From UBA981 sp942490995 (GTDB lineage: Bacteria; Pseudomonadota; Gammaproteobacteria; Ga0077536), in the NCBI GenBank assembly GCA_942490995.1, contig CALOBG010000070.1:62001-126000 (forward strand): a DNA stretch of 64,000 bases, given 5' to 3'. A program made the translations under genes and the position numbers. Shown piece by piece: positions 9,154 through 18,371 of the stretch (the stretch's first letter is position 1; every line of letters starts with the position of its first letter). The notes beneath the pieces were generated by a model that saw nothing but the letters and a program-made list of their open reading frames with translations, was not told the origin of the DNA and searched no databases.

Positions 9154-10332
9154 TCAGCACACTTCAAACAATCCGGCCGCGCCCATACCACCGCCGACGC
9201 ACATCGTCACCACGACATTTTTTGCGCCGCGACGTTTGCCTTCGATCAGGGCGTGCCCGATCAGGCGGCTGCCGGTCACGCCATACGGGTGGCCGACCGC
9301 GATCGAGCCGCCGTTGACGTTGAGCTTGTCGTTGTCGATGCCGAGCTTGTCGCGGCAATAAATCACCTGCACCGCGAACGCCTCGTTGAGTTCCCACAGG
9401 TCGACATCGCCGACTTTCATGCCCAGCCGCTTGAGCAGTTTCGGGATCGCGAACACCGGGCCGATGCCCATTTCGTCGGGCTCGCAGCCGGCCACGGCAA
9501 AGCCGCGGAACACACCGAGCGGCGACAGGCCCTTACTGGCGGCCAGCTTGTCGCTCATGATGACCTGGGCCGAGGCGCCGTCGGAAAACTGGCTGGCGTT
9601 GCCGGCCGCGATCACCCCGCCTTCCAGGGCCGGGCGGATCTGGGACACGCCTTCGTAGGTCGTGCCGGGGCGGATGCCTTCGTCCTGGCTGGCGGTGGTT
9701 TCGCGGGTCGACTCGGCGCCGGTGTCCTTGTCGACGATTTTCATCGTCGTTTTCATCGGCACGATTTCGTCATTGAACTTGCCGGCTTCGAGGGCGGCGG
9801 TGGCACGCTGCTGGCTCTGCACCCCGTAGTGGTCCTGATCCTCACGCGAAATCTTGTAACGGCTCGCGACCTGTTCCGCGGTCTGCAGCATGGACCAGTA
9901 GATTTCCGGTTTCTGCTCGAGCAGGCCGGGGTCCTGCACGAAGTGCGAATTCATTTCGTTCTGGACGCAGGAAATCGACTCCACGCCGCCGGCAACAAAA
10001 ACATCGGCCTCACCGGCAATCACGCGCTGCGCGGCCAGCGCCACGGTCTGCAGCCCGGACGAGCAGAAGCGATTGACCGTCACTCCCGACACTTCAACCG
10101 GCAGCCCGGCGCGCAGCGCAATCTGGCGGGCGATATTGTGTCCGGTCGCACCCTCGGGGTTGGCGCAGCCCATGATCACGTCCTCGACCTCGGCCGCCGC
10201 GATGCCGGCCCGTTCGATGGCCGCTGCCACGGCATGCCCGCCCAGCGAGGCGCCGTGGGTCATGTTGAAAGAGCCGCGCCAGCTTTTGCACAGCGGTGTG
10301 CGGGCGGTGGAAACGATAACTGCTTCGGTCAT
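9154..10332 (-). CDS. Acetyl-CoA acyltransferase (thiolase)
   Basis: The 392-residue protein is a thiolase of the FadA/FadI type, which cleaves 3-ketoacyl-CoA with CoA in beta-oxidation, or condenses acetyl-CoA in the reverse direction. Active-site residues are visible: nucleophile Cys90 in NRFCSSGLQ, His348 in VGHPYGVTGSR and Cys378 in CVGGGMGAAG. No fadB-type partner is adjacent in this window, so its pathway (fatty acid degradation versus another acyl-CoA route) is not fixed. Confidence 0.92.
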   Translation of the reverse strand: MTEAVIVSTARTPLCKSWRGSFNMTHGASLGGHAVAAAIERAGIAAAEVEDVIMGCANPEGATGHNIARQIALRAGLPVEVSGVTVNRFCSSGLQTVALAAQRVIAGEADVFVAGGVESISCVQNEMNSHFVQDPGLLEQKPEIYWSMLQTAEQVASRYKISREDQDHYGVQSQQRATAALEAGKFNDEIVPMKTTMKIVDKDTGAESTRETTASQDEGIRPGTTYEGVSQIRPALEGGVIAAGNASQFSDGASAQVIMSDKLAASKGLSPLGVFRGFAVAGCEPDEMGIGPVFAIPKLLKRLGMKVGDVDLWELNEAFAVQVIYCRDKLGIDNDKLNVNGGSIAVGHPYGVTGSRLIGHALIEGKRRGAKNVVVTMCVGGGMGAAGLFEVC

Positions 10333-10445
10333 GGGCTTGCGTTCCTTCAGAATACGAAAAGCGGCCGGCCATAATATTAGATCGATGGGCCCGGATCACC
10401 CGCCGCGCTCGAGCTGCAATGCACGGGCGTACCGGCCGCCGTCGT

Positions 10446-12059
10446 TCACCGACCCTGGGCGCGGGCCGCGGCCTCGAGGTGGAAGCTGATGCGGGCCAGA
10501 TGCCGCGCCACGTGCTCGAGCCAGCGCGCCGCCGCCAGCCGCGCGCTGCCCGATTCGACATCGACTTCGTGTCTCGCCATGGCGTCGGTTATGGACGTGC
10601 GAAACTGCGCGGCGAGGGTCTCGATGGCGGTATGTGCTGACGCCGCCGTAACGCTGACGGCGCCCCAGCGCCCGTTCGCGGTGGCGGTTCGAAGTGCGGC
10701 AATCGCCGCCACAAGCTGCCGAGGCACCTCGTGAAGGTCACTCCCGGCGGCGCCCGTGTAGCGACGCAGCGGCGGTTCTTCGAGCCGTTCGTGCAGACGC
10801 TGGAGGTGGTCGAGTGCGTGGATCAGTGCCAGCAGCGACGCCCACTCCCCGTTGGTGGTCGTTGGTGGCCTGATTTCAGCGAGATAGTCCTGGGCTTCGT
10901 CGAGCAGTCGTTGCAGGCGTGGCAGCATCCGCTCGGCGTCATTGCGCTGGTCGCCGAGCTGCTGATCGAGGATGTCGAGCAGGCGCGCAAACGCAGCGTC
11001 GAGCACACGCCCCAGGGCGGCCAGGGCCAGCGACGGCTGGTCGAGCAACCGGCGCTCGAGCCCGACAAACAATTCGTCGGCGCGGGCCCGGATCAGCCAG
11101 GTGACAAACGTCGCGAAGCGGCCCGAAAGCGGCAATATCATCAACACGCCGAGCAGGTTGAAACCGGTGTGGAAAGCGACCAGGGCAAAACCGCTCTCGG
11201 CGGCGAGGTGTTCGGGCGCCCAGCGCGACAGCACGGCGAGATACGGACCGATCAGCAACAGCGCCAGGGCGCCGGTCAGGACGTTGTAGAGCACGTGCGA
11301 CAGACCGGTACGACGGGCCTCGGTCGAAGCGCCAATGGAAGCCAGCGCGGCGGTGGCGGTCGTACCGATATCGGCGCCGATCACCAGGCACAGCCCCTGT
11401 GGCAGGTCGACCAGCCCGGTTGCCAGTGCCGTCAACGCGGCGGCGACCGTTGCGCTCGACGACTGCGTTACCACCGCGAATGCTGCGCCCAGCGCGATCA
11501 GCCGCAGACGCTCAGCAAAGCCAGCGGCGGGCATGGCGGCGAAGCTGATCGTGCCCTCGAGACCGCGCATCGATGCCTGCAGCGCATCGATGCCGACAAA
11601 AATCAGGGCGAAGCCGGCGATCGCAAACCCGGCATCGGCGCTGCGCCCGCGGGTAAACAGGCGCAGCAGCGCACCGCACAGCACCAGCGGCAGGGCCAGG
11701 CTCGCCAGTTTGAGCTTGAAACCGATCAAAGCCACCAGCCAGCCGGTGATGGTGGTGCCGATATTGGCGCCAAAGATGATGCCAAGCGCGTTCGGGAAAC
11801 TCATCAACCCGGCGCCGACGAAACCGACCGCGGCGACTGTGGTGGCGCTCGAAGACTGCAGCACGGCGGTGCTTACCGCGCCGGTTATTGCCCCCGACGT
11901 CGGGGTACGCGTAAAACGCATCAGAGCGCGACGTATGGTCTCACCGGCCAGCGCGCGCAGGCCTTCGGTCATGATGATCATGCCGAGCAGGAACAGACCG
12001 AGCGCTCCGCCCACCGCGATGACCGTGGCGATCGTTGCGTAATCTGTCGGTAACGTCAT
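10446..12059 (-). CDS. Na/Pi cotransporter family protein with PhoU-like tail
   Basis: The 537-residue inner-membrane protein has two inverted repeats carrying the family hallmark: AVLQSSSATTVAAVG in the first half and VVTQSSSATVAAALT in the second. These repeats build the sodium and phosphate site of NptA-type carriers. Multiple hydrophobic helices fill residues 10-340. The last about 190 residues are helical and soluble, like the PhoU-like domain seen in many bacterial members. It is divergent from the alpha/beta hydrolase gene. Phosphate is the family substrate, and specificity here is inferred. Confidence 0.9.
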   Translation of the reverse strand: MTLPTDYATIATVIAVGGALGLFLLGMIIMTEGLRALAGETIRRALMRFTRTPTSGAITGAVSTAVLQSSSATTVAAVGFVGAGLMSFPNALGIIFGANIGTTITGWLVALIGFKLKLASLALPLVLCGALLRLFTRGRSADAGFAIAGFALIFVGIDALQASMRGLEGTISFAAMPAAGFAERLRLIALGAAFAVVTQSSSATVAAALTALATGLVDLPQGLCLVIGADIGTTATAALASIGASTEARRTGLSHVLYNVLTGALALLLIGPYLAVLSRWAPEHLAAESGFALVAFHTGFNLLGVLMILPLSGRFATFVTWLIRARADELFVGLERRLLDQPSLALAALGRVLDAAFARLLDILDQQLGDQRNDAERMLPRLQRLLDEAQDYLAEIRPPTTTNGEWASLLALIHALDHLQRLHERLEEPPLRRYTGAAGSDLHEVPRQLVAAIAALRTATANGRWGAVSVTAASAHTAIETLAAQFRTSITDAMARHEVDVESGSARLAAARWLEHVARHLARISFHLEAAARAQGR

Positions 12060-12155
12060 AGTCGCTCCGCTGGCCGCATTTTTCCGCGCCCTGGCGATCG
12101 GCCGCAGCGGTGTTATTGTGCGTGGTTCACGGGCAGCGCCACACGAGGCAAATCA

Positions 12156-12995
12156 ATGAATGCGGAACAGTTGCTGATCAACGGGGTGAGGACACCCTGT
12201 ATCGACATTGGCGGCAGCGCCGACAGCGCCGTGGTTTTTGTCCATGGCAACCCCGGCTGCGGCGCCGACTGGCGCGAATTGGGCGAGCAGGTGGCAGCTT
12301 TTTCGCGGGTCCTGGCGCCCGACATGCCGGGCTTCGGTACGGCCGAAAAGCCGGCCGGGTTCAACTACACGGTGGCGGGTTACGCCGAGCACCTGAATGC
12401 CCTGCTCGAGGAGCGGGGCATCACCCGCGCGCACCTGGTCGTGCATGACTTTGGCGGTCCATGGGGGCTGGCCTGGGCCACCGCTCACCCCGAACGCGTT
12501 GCCAGCATCACCCTGATCAACGTCGGGATCCTGCGCGACTACCGCTGGCACTACCTGGCGCGCATCTGGCGGCTGCCGCTGATCGGCGAACTATTCATGG
12601 CCACCACCACCCGCTTCGGATTCCACCAGTTACTTAAGCTCGGTAACCCGCGCGGTCTGCCGGCTTCGTTCATCGACAGCATGTTCGATAATTTCGATCG
12701 CGGTACGCGCCGTGCGGTACTCAAACTCTACCGCGCCACGAACGAAATCTCCGGCGCCGCCGACGAAGCCGTCGCCGCGCTCAAACCGCGCGATCTCAAC
12801 GCCCTGGTGATCTGGGGCAAGGCCGATATGTATCTGCCCTGGCGCTACGCCGAGATGCAGACCGAAGCGTTTCCACGCGCCGAGATCCACTACCTCGACG
12901 ACAGCGGCCACTGGCCGTTCAAAGACAATCCGCAGGCAGTCGCGGCGATCATGGTGCCGTTCCTGCAGCGCGTGTGCGCGGGTCCGACAACGTGA
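12156..12995 (+). CDS. Alpha/beta hydrolase with Asp nucleophile
   Basis: The 279-residue alpha/beta hydrolase has an oxyanion-hole motif HGNPG at 30-34, the nucleophile elbow reads VVHDFGGP with Asp98 in place of serine, and the base is His252 in DSGHWPF. An Asp nucleophile is the signature of haloalkane dehalogenases and epoxide hydrolases, which work through an ester intermediate on aspartate. A Trp follows closely (GGPWG), as in dehalogenases. The exact activity is not fixed by the sequence. Confidence 0.82.
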   Translation: MNAEQLLINGVRTPCIDIGGSADSAVVFVHGNPGCGADWRELGEQVAAFSRVLAPDMPGFGTAEKPAGFNYTVAGYAEHLNALLEERGITRAHLVVHDFGGPWGLAWATAHPERVASITLINVGILRDYRWHYLARIWRLPLIGELFMATTTRFGFHQLLKLGNPRGLPASFIDSMFDNFDRGTRRAVLKLYRATNEISGAADEAVAALKPRDLNALVIWGKADMYLPWRYAEMQTEAFPRAEIHYLDDSGHWPFKDNPQAVAAIMVPFLQRVCAGPTT

Positions 12996-13022
12996 CCGGA
13001 CGGCGGCGTCGCGCGCAAGGGA

Positions 13023-14027
13023 TCAACCGGTCGACTGCTGCTCGGCGAATTTCATGGCCAGGAAGGCACCGTTCGCAATCGGCGGATAGCGCGCAGGCAG
13101 GCCGGGTCCGGTACATGACGGCAGGCACTCGATAACAGCGTCGTAATTCGGCTGGCAGAAGTAAACCAGCGACAAACGCGCGCTGTCGGCAGCGATCGCA
13201 GCCGGCGGATTGACGACCCGATGCATGGTTGAGACCCAGGCGTCGTTGGTCCAGCGCGCCAGCGAATCGCCGATGTTCACAACCATCGTTCCGGGTGCGG
13301 CCGGCACATCCTGCCACGCGCCGGCACGATTGCGGATCTGCAGACCACCGCCGGCGACCGCTTCCTGCCACAAAATTGTAAACGCGGTGTAATCGGTATG
13401 TGCACCGGCGCGCAACTGTCGCGGCCGCGGTGGTGTGCGCTGCGGCGGATAGTAGTTCGCGCGCAGGATCGAGATATGGCGATCGAGCTTGTCGTCGAAA
13501 TAATTCGCCGGCAAGGCCAGTGCTTCGGCAAACAGGTGAGCGAGAACCAGGCTGAGTCGCTCCATGGCGCGAAAGTACGCCGCCAGCGCCGGTTCAAGTG
13601 CAGGCGCGGCGGGCGGCCAGACGTTCGGGGCGAAACTGGCGCCTGCCCGTGCTGGCGCATAGTACGGGTCGTCGCGCGGCACGTTTATCGGGCCCACGTC
13701 GAACAATTCCTTGAGATCCGGCGGCACGATATCGCGCTCGAGTTGCGCCAGTGCTTCGCTGCCGATACCGGAGTAGCCACGGATATGGGTCGGGTCGGGC
13801 CGCGCGGCGGCGAGCTTGGCGCTGCTGTCGAGCGCAAAAAAACTGCGGCATGCGCGCGCCGCGGTCTCGATCGTCGGCTCATCGACACCGGTACCGGAGA
13901 TGATCAGAAACCCGATCTCGCGGCAGGCCCGACCGACCGCCTCGACCACCGCACGGCGCTGCAGCGGGTCGGCGCAGGCAGCGAGATCGATGACGGGTAC
14001 GATGGACACGCGCGACCTCGTTTTCAA
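13023..14027 (-). CDS. 2-oxoglutarate/Fe(II) dioxygenase, isopenicillin N synthase-like
   Basis: The 334-residue protein has the IPNS-family layout. The N-terminal half (VPVIDLAACADP, EIGFLIISGTGV) is a DIOX_N domain. The C-terminal jelly-roll contains the iron ligands HxD in GAHTDYTAF, a distal His in STMHRVVN, and the 2-oxoglutarate-binding RxS in ARLSLVYF. It would oxidise a small molecule with O2 and 2-oxoglutarate. Its start codon overlaps the stop of the YbaK-like gene by 4 bases. Substrate unknown. Confidence 0.86.
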   Translation of the reverse strand: MKTRSRVSIVPVIDLAACADPLQRRAVVEAVGRACREIGFLIISGTGVDEPTIETAARACRSFFALDSSAKLAAARPDPTHIRGYSGIGSEALAQLERDIVPPDLKELFDVGPINVPRDDPYYAPARAGASFAPNVWPPAAPALEPALAAYFRAMERLSLVLAHLFAEALALPANYFDDKLDRHISILRANYYPPQRTPPRPRQLRAGAHTDYTAFTILWQEAVAGGGLQIRNRAGAWQDVPAAPGTMVVNIGDSLARWTNDAWVSTMHRVVNPPAAIAADSARLSLVYFCQPNYDAVIECLPSCTGPGLPARYPPIANGAFLAMKFAEQQSTG

Positions 14028-14512
14028 TCTCGAGTGATGTCGACGACATCACCACAGGTGAGTTCCGGTAGCGCGGAACCGGGCAGCGCGAACACCGCGT
14101 GGGGCGTACCGGCGGCCGCCCACACCTGTGCCGCGGCGAGCAAATCGCGGTCGATGAGCGTACGCAGGCGGCGCGCATGACCGAGCGGCGGAATGCCGCC
14201 GATGGCAAAACCGCTGCAGGTACGGACAAAATCGGCGTCGGCGCGCTCGACCGGTTCGCCGACCAGGCGGGCGAGCTTCTGCGTGTCGACCTGCTTGCCG
14301 CCGCAGGCCAGCACCAGCACCGCCCCGTCACTGGCGCGACGACGAAAAATCAGCGACTTCACGATGTGATCCAGATCGCAGCCGATCGCCGCCGCCGCAT
14401 CGGCGGCGGTGCGAGTCGACGCCGGCAACTCCCGCACCTCGAAATCGAAACCGCGTGCCTTGACGGCATCCTGCACGCGCTGCGCGGCGGCGCTCAGCTC
14501 GGCTGCGGCCAC
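14024..14512 (-). CDS. YbaK/EbsC-family aminoacyl-tRNA deacylase-like protein
   Basis: The 162-residue protein matches the free-standing YbaK/ProX editing domain: an N-terminal CDLDHIVKSLIFRR with the conserved lysine that binds the tRNA 3' end, a central GGKQVDTQKLARLVG segment, and a GGIPPLGHARRLRTLIDRDLL substrate-loop region. Relatives remove mischarged amino acids from tRNA(Pro) or tRNA(Cys). It lies 1 base downstream of the PQQ-type dehydrogenase stop on the same strand and is coupled by overlap to the dioxygenase gene. Confidence 0.85.
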   Translation of the reverse strand: MAAAELSAAAQRVQDAVKARGFDFEVRELPASTRTAADAAAAIGCDLDHIVKSLIFRRRASDGAVLVLACGGKQVDTQKLARLVGEPVERADADFVRTCSGFAIGGIPPLGHARRLRTLIDRDLLAAAQVWAAAGTPHAVFALPGSALPELTCGDVVDITRD

Positions 14513-14513
14513 G

Positions 14514-15650
14514 CTATTCGCCGGTGACCGCCGGCTTGAGTCGCGCGATCACCCCATCGGGAGCGTCGGTCAACAGGTAGATAAAGCCATCCGGCCCCGT
14601 TCGCACATCACGGATACGTCCGAGTACGTCGTTGAGCAGGCGTTCCTCGTGCACGACCTTGCCGTGTTCGAGCACCAGCCGCGACAACATGCGGAACTTG
14701 AGCGAACCGGCAAACAGATTACCGCGCCAGGCCGGAAACCTGTCCGCGCCATAGAAAGCCAGCCCGGACGGCGCCGTCGAAGGCGTCCACTGGTGCGCGG
14801 GTTCGGCGACCCCCGCGCGCGTCTCGCCGGAGCCGATGCGCGTGCCACTGCCGTAGTTGCGCCCGTACGTGATCTCGGCCCAGCCATAATTGCTGCCGGC
14901 AACGATGTGGTTGAGTTCGCAGCCGCCCTGCGGGCCGTGCTCGGTGGCCCACACCGTGGCGCTGTCCGGATCGAGCGCGATGCCCTGCACATTACGATTG
15001 CCAAACGTGAAAATCTCCGCGCGCACACCGTCGAGGTCAGTAAAGGGATTGTCGGCGGGCACGGATCCGTCGTCGTTGAGGCGGATGATCGAACCGGGGT
15101 GGGTGCCGAGATTCTGACCGTTCGGGCGGTGACCGCGATCGCCCAGGGTAATGAGCAGCGTGCCATCGGGCAGAAACAGCAACCGCGATCCGAAGTGGCG
15201 GCCGCCGCTGAATTTCGGCAGCGCGCGGAAAATGACCTCGAGTTCGGTGAGCGCATCGGTATCGAGCCGCGCCCGCACTACCTCGGTGCCGTATTCGTTG
15301 CCCTCGCCGGCCGCGTAAGACAAGTAAATCAGCCGGTTTTCGGCGAACCGCGGGTGCAGTGCAACATCCAACAGGCCGCCCTGGCCGACGGCGCTGATCG
15401 CCGGCAGTCCACTCAGCGGGGGTGACAGTCGGCCGTCGTTCTCCACGCGTCGCAGGCGACCGCCGCGTTCGGTAACCAGCATGCCGCCGTCGGGCAGAAA
15501 GGCGAGGCCCCAGGGGTGGTCCAGACCGCGCGCGACGACCTCGAGGTCAAAGTCCTGCTGTTCGCTTTCATAGGCCGCCGCCGGGACCACCACCAGCAGC
15601 CAGGCCAGGGCCAGCACACCGCGTGTCCGGCGCAGGGCGGCGCCGATCAT
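14514..15650 (-). CDS. PQQ-dependent sugar dehydrogenase-like protein (YliI/Asd family)
   Basis: The start is the ATG at 15650, which overlaps the stop of the upstream gene as ATGA and yields 378 residues. A hydrophobic signal peptide (about residues 1-25, ending PAAAY) implies periplasmic export. The beta-propeller core shows family motifs LDHPWGLAFLPDGGMLVTER, GQGGLLDVALHPRF, SLGIRG-like turns and EHGPQGGCELN. The family includes soluble aldose sugar dehydrogenase (E. coli YliI) and PQQ glucose dehydrogenase B. The substrate is not known, and no PQQ biosynthesis genes are in the window. Confidence 0.87.
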   Translation of the reverse strand: MIGAALRRTRGVLALAWLLVVVPAAAYESEQQDFDLEVVARGLDHPWGLAFLPDGGMLVTERGGRLRRVENDGRLSPPLSGLPAISAVGQGGLLDVALHPRFAENRLIYLSYAAGEGNEYGTEVVRARLDTDALTELEVIFRALPKFSGGRHFGSRLLFLPDGTLLITLGDRGHRPNGQNLGTHPGSIIRLNDDGSVPADNPFTDLDGVRAEIFTFGNRNVQGIALDPDSATVWATEHGPQGGCELNHIVAGSNYGWAEITYGRNYGSGTRIGSGETRAGVAEPAHQWTPSTAPSGLAFYGADRFPAWRGNLFAGSLKFRMLSRLVLEHGKVVHEERLLNDVLGRIRDVRTGPDGFIYLLTDAPDGVIARLKPAVTGE

Positions 15651-16144
15651 TTCAATTCGTCTCCAATCGCGTCGAGGCCGGCCTGAGCACATTGTTCGTC
15701 CTGGTCGGCGGTCGCACCGCTGACCCCGATGCCGCCGAGTTGCTCGCCGGCAGCGGTCAGGATCGGCAGGCCACCCGGAAATACCACGAAGCCGGGCACC
15801 TGCTCGATGCCGTTGGGTCGGGCCGGATCGGCGAAGGCGATGTCGCCGAGGGCGCGCGTCGAGCGCGGCATGCCGGCCGCGGTATGACCCTTGAGCTGGG
15901 CAATCCGAATGCTGTGCAGAAAGGCGGCGACCTGGCGACGAAACAGCTTCAGATTGCCGCCGTCGTCGTAAATCGCGATATTGACGCGCCGCCAACCCTG
16001 CGTGGCGGCCAGTGCTTCGCAGGCGTCAGCCATGCGCTTGGCCTGGTCGAGGCTCAGCACCGGCCGTGTCTGCAGCGCGCTCGGGGTCGCGGCATACAGC
16101 GCGCCGCCGAGTAAAAGTAAACAAGCTGTGATCCTGATTGACAT
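15647..16144 (-). CDS. HbpS/GlcG-family heme-binding-like protein, exported
   Basis: The start is the ATG at 16144, preceded by GAGGAG, giving 165 residues with an N-terminal signal peptide (hydrophobic to about residue 19). The mature part matches the DUF336/GlcG fold: LSLDQAKRMADACEAL, then NIAIYDDGGNLKLFRR, and the C-terminal GGLPILTAAGEQLGGIGVSGATADQDE. The family is known for heme binding (HbpS) and for gene neighbours of oxidoreductases. The stop overlaps the start of the PQQ-type dehydrogenase, so the pair is probably co-expressed in the periplasm. Confidence 0.85.
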   Translation of the reverse strand: MSIRITACLLLLGGALYAATPSALQTRPVLSLDQAKRMADACEALAATQGWRRVNIAIYDDGGNLKLFRRQVAAFLHSIRIAQLKGHTAAGMPRSTRALGDIAFADPARPNGIEQVPGFVVFPGGLPILTAAGEQLGGIGVSGATADQDEQCAQAGLDAIGDELK

Positions 16145-16285
16145 GGCGGCTCCTCGCAACGCTTCGATGGCGGTCCGGGCCGACGTCCGGCGACCGGCTT
16201 CAACCCTGCTATGCTGTGCAGCGTGCCGGGCTCACGGCACAATAGCCGCCAATCGCGCAACCATACAAGTGAGGCTCACAAATCC

Positions 16286-18340
16286 ATGAAAATCGTGCAT
16301 GGCGCCTGCCCTCATGACTGCCCCGACACCTGCGCCTGGCAGGTCACGGTCGATGACGACGGCCGTGCGGTCAAACTGGCCGGAACGGCGGACCACCCGT
16401 TCACCCGCGGCGCATTGTGCTCCAAGCTCAAACGCTACCCGGAACGGGTCTACAGCGACCAACGGATCCTCCACCCGCTGCGCCGTACCGGCCACAAAGG
16501 GGCCGGCGAATTCGAGCGGATCAGTTTCGACGACGCCTTCGCGATCGTGGTTGAACGCCTCCGGCAGACCCTCGCCGAGGACGGGCCGCTGGCGACCATG
16601 CCGTGTAATTTCGCCGGCACCATCGGCCTGCTGCACCGCTACGCCGGTGACCAGTTTTTCGCGCGTCTCGGCGCGACCGGCCTCGACCGCTCGATCTGCG
16701 GCAACGTCGCGTTCGAGGGCGTCGCCTCGACGCTCGGCATGGGTGACCTGGTGCTGCCCGAAGACCTCGCCCACAGCCGTTATATCCTCATCTGGGGCAA
16801 CAATACCGCAACCACCAACGTGCATTTGTGGAGTGGCCCGATCCGCGCGGCACGCCGGGCCGGGGCCGAGGTCGTGGTGGTCGACCCGGTACGCACGCCG
16901 ACCGCGGCGCATGCGGACTGGCATGTCCAGCCGCGCCCGGGCACCGACGCCGCGCTGGCGCTCGGCATGATGCATGTCATCGTGCGCGAAGAACTCCACG
17001 ATGCCGATTACGTCGAGCGCTACACGCTCGGTTTCGATCGGCTGTGCGAACGGCTCAAGGACTACCCACCCGAGCGTGCTGCCGAGATCACCGGCGTCAG
17101 CGCCGCCGATATCGAAAAGCTCGCGCGGGGCTACGCCGCGACCAAACCCGCGGTGCTGCGCCTGATGGTCGGCATGGAGCGTTACTCGAACGGCGGCATG
17201 AGCGTACGCACGGTCGCCTGCCTGCCGGCGCTGACCGGAGCGTTCCGCGAACGCGGTGGCGGCCTGTGCCAGTTCACCACCAACCTCTTTTTCGACGCCA
17301 TGGACTATGGCGTCGTGTTCCCCCCGCCCGAGTTGCCGAAACCCGAACGCACCGTGCATCTCGCCCAGCTCGGTAAAGGCCTCACCGATCCCGACATGGA
17401 CCCGCCGATCAAATGGATGATGGTCTACAACCTCAATCCGGTCGTCACTCAGCCGAACCAGAACCTGGTGATCGCGGGGCTCAAACGCGACGACCTGTTT
17501 ACCGTCGTCCACGAGCAGTTCATGACCGAAACGGCGCTGTACGCCGATATCATCCTGCCCGCCACGACCCAGTTCGAGCACTGGGAGCTGATGCCGTCGT
17601 GGGGCCACACCTACGTCGCCCTGAACCCGCCCGCGATCGCGCCGCTGGGCGAAGCGGTTTCGAATACCGAACTGTTCCGACGGCTGTCGCGCGCGATGGG
17701 TTATACCGAACCGTATCTGCTGAGTTCCGACGAGGAACGGATCCGTGGCCTGCTCGGTAACGGCAGCGACATGATCCGCGGCGTGACTTTCGAAGGCCTG
17801 CTCGAAACCGGCTGGGCGCCGCTCAACCTGCCCGATGACTGGCGCCCGCGCGCGACGGGGAATTTTTCCACCGCCAGTGGTAAAGCCGAGTTTTATTCCG
17901 AGGCGCTCGCCGCGCGCGGCATCGATCCGCTGCCGGGCTACGAGCCGATCGTCGAAAGCGGCGCACCCGACCAGCGCCCGCCGTTACGCCTGGTGTCGGC
18001 CAAAACCGGACACTTTCTCAACTCCGAATACGTCAACCTGCCGCACAAGGGCACCGCCCATCATGTGCCGCAGATCAATATCAATCCGGTCGACGCCGCC
18101 GCGCGCGGCATCAAGGACGGCGATGCGGTCAACGTGTCCAACGACCAGGGCGAAGTCCACGTTACCGCGCGCGTCTCCACCGACACCGGCGCCGGGGTTG
18201 TGTTCCTGCCGTTCAACTGGTGGGGCTCCTCGACCCTCAACGGTTCCTCGGCCAACGCCCTGACGCCGGACGGACTCAGCGACCGCGGCATCGGCTCGAA
18301 TGCGTTCGATGCGCGGGTCGAAATCACGCGCCTCGGCTGA
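16286..18340 (+). CDS. Molybdopterin-dependent oxidoreductase, single-subunit type
   Basis: The ATG at 16286 gives 684 residues. An N-terminal [4Fe-4S] site is formed by Cys8, Cys12, Cys16 and Cys45 (ACPHDCPDTC and GALCSKLKRYPERVY). The molybdopterin core contains LIWGNNTATTNVH and VVVDPVRTPTAAHADW, and a C-terminal molydop-binding domain begins around LRLVSAKTGHFLNSEY. No iron-sulfur or membrane-anchor subunit gene is adjacent, and no Tat signal is seen, so it appears cytoplasmic. It belongs to the DMSO reductase superfamily, with formate dehydrogenase-like and assimilatory nitrate reductase-like members. The substrate is unknown. Confidence 0.88.
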   Translation: MKIVHGACPHDCPDTCAWQVTVDDDGRAVKLAGTADHPFTRGALCSKLKRYPERVYSDQRILHPLRRTGHKGAGEFERISFDDAFAIVVERLRQTLAEDGPLATMPCNFAGTIGLLHRYAGDQFFARLGATGLDRSICGNVAFEGVASTLGMGDLVLPEDLAHSRYILIWGNNTATTNVHLWSGPIRAARRAGAEVVVVDPVRTPTAAHADWHVQPRPGTDAALALGMMHVIVREELHDADYVERYTLGFDRLCERLKDYPPERAAEITGVSAADIEKLARGYAATKPAVLRLMVGMERYSNGGMSVRTVACLPALTGAFRERGGGLCQFTTNLFFDAMDYGVVFPPPELPKPERTVHLAQLGKGLTDPDMDPPIKWMMVYNLNPVVTQPNQNLVIAGLKRDDLFTVVHEQFMTETALYADIILPATTQFEHWELMPSWGHTYVALNPPAIAPLGEAVSNTELFRRLSRAMGYTEPYLLSSDEERIRGLLGNGSDMIRGVTFEGLLETGWAPLNLPDDWRPRATGNFSTASGKAEFYSEALAARGIDPLPGYEPIVESGAPDQRPPLRLVSAKTGHFLNSEYVNLPHKGTAHHVPQININPVDAAARGIKDGDAVNVSNDQGEVHVTARVSTDTGAGVVFLPFNWWGSSTLNGSSANALTPDGLSDRGIGSNAFDARVEITRLG

Positions 18341-18371
18341 GCGCCAGGGCGCAACAGCGAAGGAAACCACG

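Noticed and set aside
16232..17608. A 458-residue minus-strand frame opposite the molybdopterin oxidoreductase
   Set aside because: It is a shadow of the real gene, whose iron-sulfur motifs and start are clear.
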